NCBI GenBank assembly: GCA_026990095.1
Contig: JALSIL010000037.1
Coordinates: forward strand, 1-6,053
Direction of reading: 5' to 3'
Origin: Lysobacterales bacterium
GTDB lineage: Bacteria > Pseudomonadota > Gammaproteobacteria > Xanthomonadales > Marinicellaceae
DNA: 6,053 nucleotides
Position numbers and translations under genes: made by a program. This document shows, piece by piece, positions 1 through 6,053 of this stretch (position 1 is the first letter of the stretch; every line of letters starts with the position of its first letter). A model generated the notes under the pieces. The model worked only from the letters and a program-made list of their open reading frames with translations. It searched no databases and had not been told where the DNA came from.

Positions 1-1441
1 CTGCGTCTAAGATTTCATAGGGAGGAAGAGAATCTTCGTCTACTTGGTCAGGTGCTAATTCGGCTGATGGCGGGCGTGTAATAACGCGATCTGGAATAAT
101 CTCCTTGTATGAGGCAGACTCGCCCGTTAGTAAATCACCATCACCAATGCTATTGCGATAGCGCGCTAAATCATAGACGGTAACTTTGAACACGTCTTTT
201 AACGGTGCGTAGCCTCCTGCCATATCACCATAAAGCGTTGCATAGCCCACCGCCATTTCACTTTTATTGCCTGTTGCTAAGAGCATTTTACCTAGCTTAT
301 TTGACATAGCCATGAGAATTACACCGCGCGATCTTGCCTGTAGGTTCTCTTCGGTCACATCGTTTTCCATACCATCAAACTCTTTTGAAAGTGCATCGCT
401 AAAGCTATTGAAAATAGGCTCGATGGGTATCTCACGATATTTTACGCCCTGTGTTTTTGCTTGCTGAGCGGCATCGTGTTTACTAATGTCAGCGGTATAA
501 CGAAAGGGCATCATGATGGCTTCTACATTTTCTGCGCCTAAAGCGTCCACGGCAATTGCCATGGTCAGTGCCGAATCAATGCCACCTGACAAACCTAGCA
601 TCACACCTGGAAAACCATTTTTGTTTACGTAATCTTTTACACCCAATACGAGTGCATTATAAATATTGGCAAGTGTGTTCTGTTCTCGTGGAGCTATTGC
701 TTTGGATGACTTTTTAAAGGGAACATTAACCGTGAATATGCCCGCTTCAAAACTAGGCGCTTGAAAAATTAGCTGTCCTGCAGGATCAACGACTAACGAC
801 TCACCATCAAAAATTAATTCGTCTTGCCCGCCAACTAAGTTGGCATAAACAATGGGAAGCTCATTATCCGTAGCGCGTTTCTCCAACATATTTAAGCGCT
901 CAATCGTTTTATTTGAACGAAAAGGTGATGCATTTAATACGAAGAGTATTTCAGCGCCTGTCTGTTTGGCGTCTTGTGCAGGGGCTTCCATCCAAATATC
1001 TTCACAGATTAGCAATCCAACCTTATGCCCTGCTATATCAATAACCACGCTTTCTTTACCGCGTCTAAAATAGCGCTTTTCGTCAAAAACACGGTAGTTG
1101 GGTAAGTGTTGTTTTGCGTAGGTTTGGGTGATTTTTCCGTCTTGCATCACACAGGCGGTGTTGAATAGCTTGCCTTCTTTTTCTAATGGCGTACCAATAA
1201 TGACGGTTATATCTTTTACCGCTTTTGCGATTTTCTCTAAGGTATCTTCAACTTTTTTTAAGAAAGCTGGGCGAAATAGCAAATCCTCAGGTGGATAGCC
1301 TGTGATGACTAATTCGGGAAAAAGAATAGCATCTGCGTTCTCTTTTTTTGCTTGTGAGATAGCATCTAATACAAGTTGAGTATTATGTTTAAAACTACCA
1401 ACGATAGGATTTATTTGTGCAATGGATACATTTAGTGACAT
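1..1441 (-). CDS. nadE: Glutamine-dependent NAD+ synthetase, 3' end cut by window edge
   Basis: This cytoplasmic enzyme makes NAD+ from nicotinate adenine dinucleotide, ATP and glutamine, the last step of NAD synthesis. Two domains are visible in 480 codons. Residues 1 to about 265 form a nitrilase-fold glutaminase: the expected catalytic triad is E43 (FPELVITGYPPEDLL), K110 (YAKQHLPNY) and C146 (LLICEDIW). From about 270 comes the synthetase domain, with the ATP pyrophosphatase P-loop SGGIDS at 285-290, ATGNKSE at 389-395 and YGDMAGG at 404-410. The frame is still open at position 1 in the sequence PPYEILDA; family members are usually about 540 residues, so some 60 are missing. The ATG at 1441 is the only reasonable start: an in-frame stop lies three codons upstream (1451-1453) with no other start codon between. 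No Shine-Dalgarno sequence precedes it. A terminator at 1491-1529 isolates it from the upstream gene, so its promoter probably lies in 1442-1490. Domain identity is recognised from family motifs; the frame is intact. Confidence 0.97.
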   Translation of the reverse strand, partial: MSLNVSIAQINPIVGSFKHNTQLVLDAISQAKKENADAILFPELVITGYPPEDLLFRPAFLKKVEDTLEKIAKAVKDITVIIGTPLEKEGKLFNTACVMQDGKITQTYAKQHLPNYRVFDEKRYFRRGKESVVIDIAGHKVGLLICEDIWMEAPAQDAKQTGAEILFVLNASPFRSNKTIERLNMLEKRATDNELPIVYANLVGGQDELIFDGESLVVDPAGQLIFQAPSFEAGIFTVNVPFKKSSKAIAPREQNTLANIYNALVLGVKDYVNKNGFPGVMLGLSGGIDSALTMAIAVDALGAENVEAIMMPFRYTADISKHDAAQQAKTQGVKYREIPIEPIFNSFSDALSKEFDGMENDVTEENLQARSRGVILMAMSNKLGKMLLATGNKSEMAVGYATLYGDMAGGYAPLKDVFKVTVYDLARYRNSIGDGDLLTGESASYKEIIPDRVITRPPSAELAPDQVDEDSLPPYEILDA

Positions 1442-1490
1442 GAAATGATTTTATTATGAATGACCTAAATAACCTACTGAAATTAGAAAT

Positions 1491-1529
1491 AAAAAAGGGG
1501 ATGCATTCTATGAATACATCCCCTTTTTT
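1491..1529 (-). terminator. Intrinsic terminator of the giant gene, symmetric on both strands
   Basis: A perfect 13-bp inverted repeat (AAAAAAGGGGATG at 1491-1503, CATCCCCTTTTTT at 1517-1529) flanks a 13-base loop. Inside the loop ATTC (1505-1508) can pair with GAAT (1512-1515), extending the hairpin after one mismatch. On the minus strand the stem ends in a run of six U, 28 bases after the stop codon of the giant gene, which is the classic arrangement for factor-independent termination. Because the A-run and T-run flank the stem symmetrically, it should also stop plus-strand transcription, although no plus-strand gene ends here. It isolates nadE from read-through. Confidence 0.9.
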
Positions 1530-1557
1530 AAACTTTGTAATTTACTTATTTATCTGC

Positions 1558-4500
1558 TTATTTAAAATGACTAGATTCAATGCGACCACCCTCATTACTT
1601 TCAATTCCGTTGTAAATTCTATACCTTTCCCATACCGCAGTTGCTTTGCCAGACTTATCATCAACAATAATTTCTGGTCCCACTTCATTACCTTCATCAA
1701 TTTCAATAAATTTTCTTGATGGTTTCCACCCTTCTATATGACTAAATCTGCTCCACCAAATAGACCAAGTTCTAGCTTCATCACTTTGAGACCACACTGC
1801 CAATCCATTACCTAAAGCATCAACAATAATTTGTGGTGATTCTGCATTCCAGTCATCAATGTCATTTAGTTGAGTAGCAATTCCCCAACCTTCAGAACCA
1901 TAACTATTTGACCAAATATTAGTCTTAGAGCCAGCCTCCTGCATCCATATTGCCAAAGCTTTTCCCGTAGAAGAAATCGAAATTTGTGGATAGGAAGCAT
2001 CTGTTAAGTTATTTTCCAGAAGTACCGCATCTCCCCAGCCTGTGTTTGGATCAAAACGATTAGACCAAATGTTTTGAACCCCATCATCTTGAGACCAAAT
2101 AGCCATAGCAATACCTGATTCATTTATTACTAATCTAGGAAAAGATGAGTTTCCTACACTCGTATCTATTTCCTCAATAATATCCCCCCCTTCAGTAAGT
2201 GAGTAATATTTAGATAAAATGCTATACCTATTTCCGTTCCATTTACGCCACAATATCAAAGCATTCCCAGTCTGATCTATTGCAACTTGCGGGAATCTGC
2301 TCAAACTATTTGAACTCTCAACCTTTTGTGCACTCCCCCAGTCACCTAACGAGAAATAATTCATCCAAATATTTTCAAAAGATCCAAACTTCTCATTTTG
2401 CTGACTCCAGACAGCAATAACACTTCCATTTTCATCTACAGCAATTTGCGGTGAAGAAGAGTTACCTCCATTATCAAAGTCTATACTGTGAGCAACTCCC
2501 CAACCTTGTTCAACTGCGTAATTGTTAGTCCAAGTACTCCTTCTCCCTCCAATACCATCTTGCAGCCAAACAACAACTGCATTTCCATCTCTATCCACAA
2601 CTATTTGTGGGGCTTGGGCATTGCCTTCAACCGAATTTTCTAAAACGGTAGGTGTGCTCCAACCGCTAGGAGTATAATGACTAGAAAACACCCTGCTTTT
2701 ATTTGCAACAAATTGTGTCCAAACAACAAATATATCACCTGAAGCATTACTAGCAATTTTAGGTCTTGATGTCGTACTTGAAACAACTTCTTGTCGACTC
2801 TGCCATTGCCCATCGCGAGTCGTAAATCCCCATGAAGTATCTACTAAAGCATTACCAGCTAAATCTGTAATCATTGGGGTAACATTTGCAGTATAGGTAC
2901 TTAATAGTGCAAGGTTTGAATCAGGTTTTAAGGTTGCTTTTTTTGAACTATCATGGTAAGTCACGCTTGAGAAGATATTTTCATCCAAAATGGAGTACAG
3001 TGTGAAGCTCTCATTAGTGATTGTTTGTGCGTACATATCCTCATTGAAGACTAACGAAACAACTGTATTTAGCTCAACATCCACACTTCCATCTGCAGGA
3101 GTGAATTGGCTTGCAATAGGTGGAGTCGTATCTGTGCTTGTATCCTCTATTATTTCAATGTACACCGTCGCAACAGAACTTCCCTCAGCATTATATGCCT
3201 CTAAAAAATGTTCAGTGCCAGGTTGAGTGCTCGTAGGTGTGCCAGTGTATTGACAGCTTTTTTTATCATCCGTAATGCTAACACTTAGTCCAAACGGCAC
3301 CACTTCAGGATTACAATTTGTTATTTCTCCACCTCCGTTATTAACAAATACTAGTGGTGTTATTGCTATTCCTTTTGTAAAAGTCTGTAGGGGTAGATTT
3401 ACTAAATTAGGTGCTACTAGAGGTGTTATTTCCTCAATTTCTATACTTACAGTTGCTGTGTTACTACCCGTAGCATTTGCTGCTGTAATGGTATGTATTG
3501 TTGGTAATTGTACTTCAGCAGGAGTGCCGGTGATAATACAACTTGAAGTGTTGGCGTTGATTGCAACTGATAAACCTGTGGGTAAACTATCGGCGGTACA
3601 AGATGTTAATGAACCACCTCCATTATTTTCAAAGTTCAACGCTGTTATCGCAGTATCTCTTATGTAGGTTTGTGCTATGGCATTTAATAATAAAGGGGCA
3701 TCTAACGTAGGAGTTACCTCAGTATTATCATTTAAGGTTATTTTAACAATACCATCATCTGCTAAAACAGCATTCTCTACACTTATAATTTGAAAACTAA
3801 AAGTTTCACTACCTTCTTCATCATTAGTATCCGATAAAATGGGTATTTCTATTACCGCAGTTTGTTGGCCTGCTGCAATAATTACCGTGCCACTTACCAT
3901 CGTAAAATCTTCACCAACGATTGCAGTATCATTTACCGCTACTAAGGTTTGATATGTAATTGTAACGGCTTCATCAGCCATTTTACTTAATCGCACACCC
4001 ACCAATGCTACATCAGCATCTATAGAAGGTTCTGTTATTGAAAAATCTGCATCAAGACTTATTTGTGGTCGAACAGGATTGGCACCACAAGTATTTAAAG
4101 GGTCGTTAGGGCATTCATCTTCCCCATCAGATATTAAATCTCCATCGCTATCCTTAAACCATGGCATTGATATTTGGCCGATGGACTGATTTATTTCAAC
4201 ATTATTATTTAAACCATCACTATCAGAATCTACAGCAAGTTCTAATACAGATATATCTGAAGCAATCCGTGTTCTTGAGTTTGGTAAGGTTACTAAACGA
4301 AATTGGTACTGACGTAGTAAATCTAACGACACAGACTCATCAATAAATTTATTTACGATATATTCATCAGAACGCGACCCAGCTTCTCCAGCTAAAAAAT
4401 GTGTTTGCAACCAAGTCTGGTGGTTTGCTAAAGGCTTCCCAGTTTTTAATGCATTGGTGATGGCTATCACTGATTTATCTAATGAATAATCAGGCCCTGC

Positions 4501-6053
4501 AAAACGACGTAAGCTCTTCTCCCATTCTTTGGCTAACTGCAAATCACCAAATTGGGTAGAAGGCACAAATATCTGTGTTTTGAATTCACTTTGAAAAACT
4601 GACTCTTTTGTTAATACAGCTTCAATAACATTTATAGGCAAGGTTGATTCAATACTTACATTTGGATTATGAATAATTGTTAATCGAGGCAATAAATATG
4701 CAATAAAAGCTTCGCGCCATTCTTCTGCAGTTGTCCAATCACCTTCACCAGATTCCTCAAGCATTGCTTTGGGGGTTACATCTGAATGTCTTGATAACCA
4801 GACTTTATAAATACGTTTGTAATCTGCCGAAGTATCAAAACTATTCGTATCCGCAGGGTGATAACGGTGTGTAACATTTATAACCACACTGTCACTAGCT
4901 GGCAACCTCAAAGCTGGTAGTTTATTTTGAGAAAGCTCTATATCTGCTGCACTTTTGCGCAAACGTGAAGAAACTTGTTCTGGGCTAAATCCTGCCTTTA
5001 TAATCTCATCTGAGCCCAATAAATTTTGGGTGTTATATAAATCTTTACCATTGATTGTCACAGCGTTAACTTCAGACCATTTCAATTCAGGTGATATTGG
5101 TGCTAGCAATATTCCATTATCCGTTTGGTATTCAACTTCATAGAGTCGTGAAACAGAAGGGAAATCTTTGTATTTTAGATTCCGTTGTTGAGTTAGTTCT
5201 GGTTGTGGGTCAAGTTGAGTTAATTGTGACTGCGGATCAAAAGGGTTAGTACCTCTTAAAACTTCATCAAAATCAGACCAATTATCTTTATCTGTGTCCT
5301 TAGGTAATCCATTTTCATCTATGCACTCATCTTCAACAACAGGTGTTTTAGTCACTGCATTTAAACAATAGCGTCTTAACCATGCATCTACTTCAGTCCA
5401 GCCATCACCATTTAAATCCACATCCCAATCATCTAACAATGGGTTAAGGCCAATATCAATTTCTACTATATCAGGCAAACCATCACCATCAGTATCACGA
5501 CGTAACGATCCAGCGCCTGCTATCGTATAGGTAGCAGATACTGATTCAAGCACTGTTCCACCTGCTGTTAATAATGAAACATTGACGTTATGAGCACCAC
5601 CTTTCGCAAAATATATTTTTTTAGTGAAATACCCGTTTTTATTTTCCTCCCTATTTATACCAATAACTTGTTGTGGTTTTGAGCCAACTTTCCACCTAAG
5701 AACAAAATTTCCCTGCCCCAATAACGCAGTGTTTACTCGCATCGTTACTGCGATGGTTTTATCAAAAGACCCACTTTTAGGAAATATCTCTAAGTCCGAA
5801 CTTTCTTCACCAAAAGCCAGTGCTCTATCCCCTATTCCTAATAGTGAAATTGAAGGTTGCCCTATCTGCATTGGTATGGAACTGTTTTGCAAAACATTTA
5901 CTAGCATTACATTCGAGTCACCTAATACGATGCCAGGGAAATCATTAGCATCATACTGCTCTACCCATTTATCAAGATCATAACCTCTCAACTGTCCAGT
6001 TTGGCTTTCTATTAACCACGCATCAGCCGTTGCTCCATCAAATAAAGGGCTTG
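1558..6053 (-). CDS. Giant multidomain, probably exported repeat protein; 5' end outside window
   Basis: The frame is open from the right edge to the TAA at 1558-1560, giving 1497 visible residues (numbered here from 6051). The true start, and any signal peptide, lies beyond 6053. Modules by residue: unassigned 1-82; probable Ig-like beta-sandwich about 83-177; calcium-loop block 186-273; unassigned 276-606; second calcium-loop block 608-651; Calx-beta 670-777; two Ig-like domains with paired cysteines 785-874 and 878-969; Big_5/SbsA-like Ig domain 975-1078; eight repeats of about 50 residues 1082-1497. The eight cysteines fall into four local pairs (229/243, 647/655, 818/838, 913/933), as expected of a protein folded outside the cytoplasm. 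I see no catalytic motif, LPXTG, PEP-CTERM or other C-terminal anchor; the chain ends in SSHFK right after a repeat strand. Composition suggests a calcium-stabilised surface or secreted adhesion or scaffold protein, but that is inference. It is not a family I can name as a whole. The frame shows no break. Confidence 0.93.
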   Translation of the reverse strand, partial: SPLFDGATADAWLIESQTGQLRGYDLDKWVEQYDANDFPGIVLGDSNVMLVNVLQNSSIPMQIGQPSISLLGIGDRALAFGEESSDLEIFPKSGSFDKTIAVTMRVNTALLGQGNFVLRWKVGSKPQQVIGINREENKNGYFTKKIYFAKGGAHNVNVSLLTAGGTVLESVSATYTIAGAGSLRRDTDGDGLPDIVEIDIGLNPLLDDWDVDLNGDGWTEVDAWLRRYCLNAVTKTPVVEDECIDENGLPKDTDKDNWSDFDEVLRGTNPFDPQSQLTQLDPQPELTQQRNLKYKDFPSVSRLYEVEYQTDNGILLAPISPELKWSEVNAVTINGKDLYNTQNLLGSDEIIKAGFSPEQVSSRLRKSAADIELSQNKLPALRLPASDSVVINVTHRYHPADTNSFDTSADYKRIYKVWLSRHSDVTPKAMLEESGEGDWTTAEEWREAFIAYLLPRLTIIHNPNVSIESTLPINVIEAVLTKESVFQSEFKTQIFVPSTQFGDLQLAKEWEKSLRRFAGPDYSLDKSVIAITNALKTGKPLANHQTWLQTHFLAGEAGSRSDEYIVNKFIDESVSLDLLRQYQFRLVTLPNSRTRIASDISVLELAVDSDSDGLNNNVEINQSIGQISMPWFKDSDGDLISDGEDECPNDPLNTCGANPVRPQISLDADFSITEPSIDADVALVGVRLSKMADEAVTITYQTLVAVNDTAIVGEDFTMVSGTVIIAAGQQTAVIEIPILSDTNDEEGSETFSFQIISVENAVLADDGIVKITLNDNTEVTPTLDAPLLLNAIAQTYIRDTAITALNFENNGGGSLTSCTADSLPTGLSVAINANTSSCIITGTPAEVQLPTIHTITAANATGSNTATVSIEIEEITPLVAPNLVNLPLQTFTKGIAITPLVFVNNGGGEITNCNPEVVPFGLSVSITDDKKSCQYTGTPTSTQPGTEHFLEAYNAEGSSVATVYIEIIEDTSTDTTPPIASQFTPADGSVDVELNTVVSLVFNEDMYAQTITNESFTLYSILDENIFSSVTYHDSSKKATLKPDSNLALLSTYTANVTPMITDLAGNALVDTSWGFTTRDGQWQSRQEVVSSTTSRPKIASNASGDIFVVWTQFVANKSRVFSSHYTPSGWSTPTVLENSVEGNAQAPQIVVDRDGNAVVVWLQDGIGGRRSTWTNNYAVEQGWGVAHSIDFDNGGNSSSPQIAVDENGSVIAVWSQQNEKFGSFENIWMNYFSLGDWGSAQKVESSNSLSRFPQVAIDQTGNALILWRKWNGNRYSILSKYYSLTEGGDIIEEIDTSVGNSSFPRLVINESGIAMAIWSQDDGVQNIWSNRFDPNTGWGDAVLLENNLTDASYPQISISSTGKALAIWMQEAGSKTNIWSNSYGSEGWGIATQLNDIDDWNAESPQIIVDALGNGLAVWSQSDEARTWSIWWSRFSHIEGWKPSRKFIEIDEGNEVGPEIIVDDKSGKATAVWERYRIYNGIESNEGGRIESSHFK
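1561..2808 (-). repeat. Eight ~50-residue C-terminal repeats, likely an eight-bladed beta-propeller
   Basis: Visible residues 1082-1497 hold eight units. The core is P-[QKRE]-[IVL]-x-[IVA]-[DNS]-x-x-G-x-x-x-x-[VIL]-W, as in SPQIAVDENGSVIAVWSQ. The core prolines fall at 1097, 1148, 1201, 1254, 1305, 1355, 1406 and 1459, so spacing is 50 to 53 residues. A tryptophan lies 14 residues after the proline in seven units and 15 after in the last. Each core is followed by a strand like NIWSNRF and preceded by a turn-strand like GWGDAVLLE; in the unit at 1305 the GW tryptophan is replaced (EGGDIIEEID). With the leading GQWQSRQEVV strand and the final GRIESSHFK strand, all eight units have four strand-like segments, matching a beta-propeller blade. 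The array contains no cysteine and ends at the C-terminus. Fold is inferred; no ligand is evident. Confidence 0.8.
2818..3129 (-). other. Big_5/SbsA-like Ig domain
   Basis: Visible residues 975-1078 read TTPPIASQFTPADGSVDVEL at the start, then VVSLVFNEDM, TLKPDSNLALLSTYTANV and DLAGNAL before WGFTT. This order (P-A-[DG]-G sequence, FxExM, xLxxxTxYT, D-x-AGNAL, FTT) is the signature of the bacterial Ig-like domain Big_5, first noted in S-layer protein SbsA. It is a structural module of exported proteins, here forming the stalk immediately before the C-terminal repeat array. Confidence 0.88.
3145..3699 (-). repeat. Two tandem Ig-like domains with matched cysteine pairs
   Basis: Two homologous modules of about 90 residues (785-874 at 3430-3699, and 878-969 at 3145-3420). 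Shared landmarks are NNGGG followed by a cysteine (SLTSC or EITNC), GLSV, a second cysteine exactly 20 residues after the first, TGTP, and a closing strand ATVSIEIEE or ATVYIEIIE. They resemble the bacterial putative-Ig (He_PIG-like, cadherin-like) modules. Protein similarity is clear while the DNA has diverged, with only short shared stretches such as CCACCTCC near 3330 and 3614, so the duplication is not recent. The paired cysteines probably form one disulfide per domain. Confidence 0.85.
3721..4044 (-). other. Calx-beta domain of the giant protein
   Basis: Visible residues 670-777 carry the hallmarks of the Calx-beta family: the opening FSITEPSIDADVALVGVRLS, a central VGEDFTMVSGTVIIAAGQQT, the acidic DTNDEEGSETFSFQI, and closing VKITLNDNTE. 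About 108 residues is normal for one such domain. In other proteins these immunoglobulin-like modules bind Ca2+ at acidic loops and occur in surface adhesins and Na+/Ca2+ exchangers. Only one copy is present here. Confidence 0.88.
4099..4230 (-). other. Second calcium-loop block (thrombospondin type 3-like)
   Basis: Visible residues 608-651 contain DSDSDGLNNNVEI and then KDSDGDLISDGEDECPNDP. The second is a textbook thrombospondin type 3-like unit including the usual DxCPxDP-like ending, with C647 likely paired to C655 in the following NTCG. The two units are about 25 residues apart. The block links the unassigned central region to the Calx-beta domain. Ca2+ binding is expected from the family but not shown. 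Confidence 0.87.
4234..5226 (-). other. Unassigned central region of the giant protein (about 330 residues)
   Basis: Visible residues 276-606 sit between the two calcium-loop blocks and match no domain I recognise. The first part (NLKYKDFPSVSRLYEVEYQ onward) looks beta-rich. The middle and end hold amphipathic, probably helical stretches such as TTAEEWREAFIAYLLPRL and LQLAKEWEKSLRRF, followed by polar segments and DEYIVNKFIDESVSLDLL. There is no cysteine, no transmembrane stretch and no low-complexity run, so it looks like a folded globular domain rather than a linker. No obvious catalytic signature is visible. It differs in character from the surrounding beta modules and could be the part that carries the specific function. 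Confidence 0.6.
5233..5496 (-). other. First calcium-loop block (thrombospondin type 3-like) of the giant protein
   Basis: Three acidic loops lie in visible residues 186-273. The first, DTDGDGLPDIVEIDIGLNP, is a canonical bacterial thrombospondin type 3-like repeat with alternating Asp ligands. The second, DVDLNGDGWTEVDAWLRRY, resembles a dockerin or EF-hand loop but is one residue short before its last Asp. The third, DTDKDNWSDFDEVLRGTNP, returns to the type 3 pattern. Cysteines 229 and 243 between loops two and three probably pair. Such loops bind Ca2+ in known families and act as rigid spacers in exported proteins; calcium binding here is inferred from the ligand pattern. Confidence 0.85.

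Noticed and set aside
852..1073. Plus-strand open frame of 73 codons inside nadE
   Set aside because: It is antisense to the nitrilase domain including the catalytic Cys; a shadow of the real frame.
1558..1620. C-terminal sorting signal (PEP-CTERM, LPXTG or type IX secretion domain)
   Set aside because: The C-terminus is polar, ends in SSHFK, and has no hydrophobic helix or sorting motif.
1456..1719. Plus-strand open frame of 87 codons spanning the terminator and the 3' end of the giant gene
   Set aside because: It runs through the hairpin and is antisense to the conserved last repeat; it has no ribosome binding site and looks like random AT-rich translation.
1561..2808. Sialidase-type Asp-box (BNR) propeller
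   Set aside because: The units carry a D-x-x-G core but lack the S-x-D-x-G-x-[TS]-W order; the tryptophan is much further from the Gly. No sialidase catalytic residues are visible.
1561..2808. Recent DNA-level tandem duplication or CRISPR-like array
   Set aside because: The periodicity is in the protein; the DNA of the units is strongly diverged and there are no identical direct repeats with spacers.
3275..3667. Plus-strand open frame of 130 codons
   Set aside because: It is antisense to the two Ig-like domains, whose minus-strand translation is clearly conserved; its hydrophobic look is the reverse of Thr/Asn-rich beta strands.
5624..5983. Plus-strand open frame of 119 codons
   Set aside because: It lies fully inside the minus-strand giant gene, has no start signal and shows no recognisable domain.

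Overview
The window is a piece of bacterial chromosome holding two protein-coding genes, both on the minus strand and both cut by a window edge. Codon use looks ordinary and AT-rich. The left gene is a two-domain, glutamine-dependent NAD+ synthetase of proteobacterial type. The right gene encodes a very large, apparently exported protein built from Calx-beta, thrombospondin-3-like and Ig-like modules, a mix often seen in free-living Gammaproteobacteria. A gammaproteobacterium is a reasonable guess, but nothing here fixes the genus.

Layout in the direction of transcription (right to left): from 6053 to 1558 runs the giant gene, at least 1497 codons, with its 5' end outside the window. Its visible modules are, in order: an unassigned N-terminal stretch with a probable beta-sandwich, a calcium-loop (thrombospondin type 3-like) block, about 330 residues I cannot assign, a second calcium-loop block, a Calx-beta domain, two tandem Ig-like domains each with a cysteine pair, a Big_5/SbsA-like Ig domain, and a C-terminal array of eight repeats of about 50 residues that looks like a complete eight-bladed beta-propeller. 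From 1557 to 1442 is a 116-base gap with a near-ideal intrinsic terminator that reads well on both strands. From 1441 to 1 is nadE, lacking roughly its last 60 codons.

The two genes are neighbours but show no sign of working together: the terminator separates them, one is cytoplasmic housekeeping metabolism, and the other is probably a surface or secreted protein. I see no RNA genes, CRISPR array, insertion sequence, attachment site or phage gene. The least explained parts are the central unassigned region of the giant protein and its very regular C-terminal repeat array.
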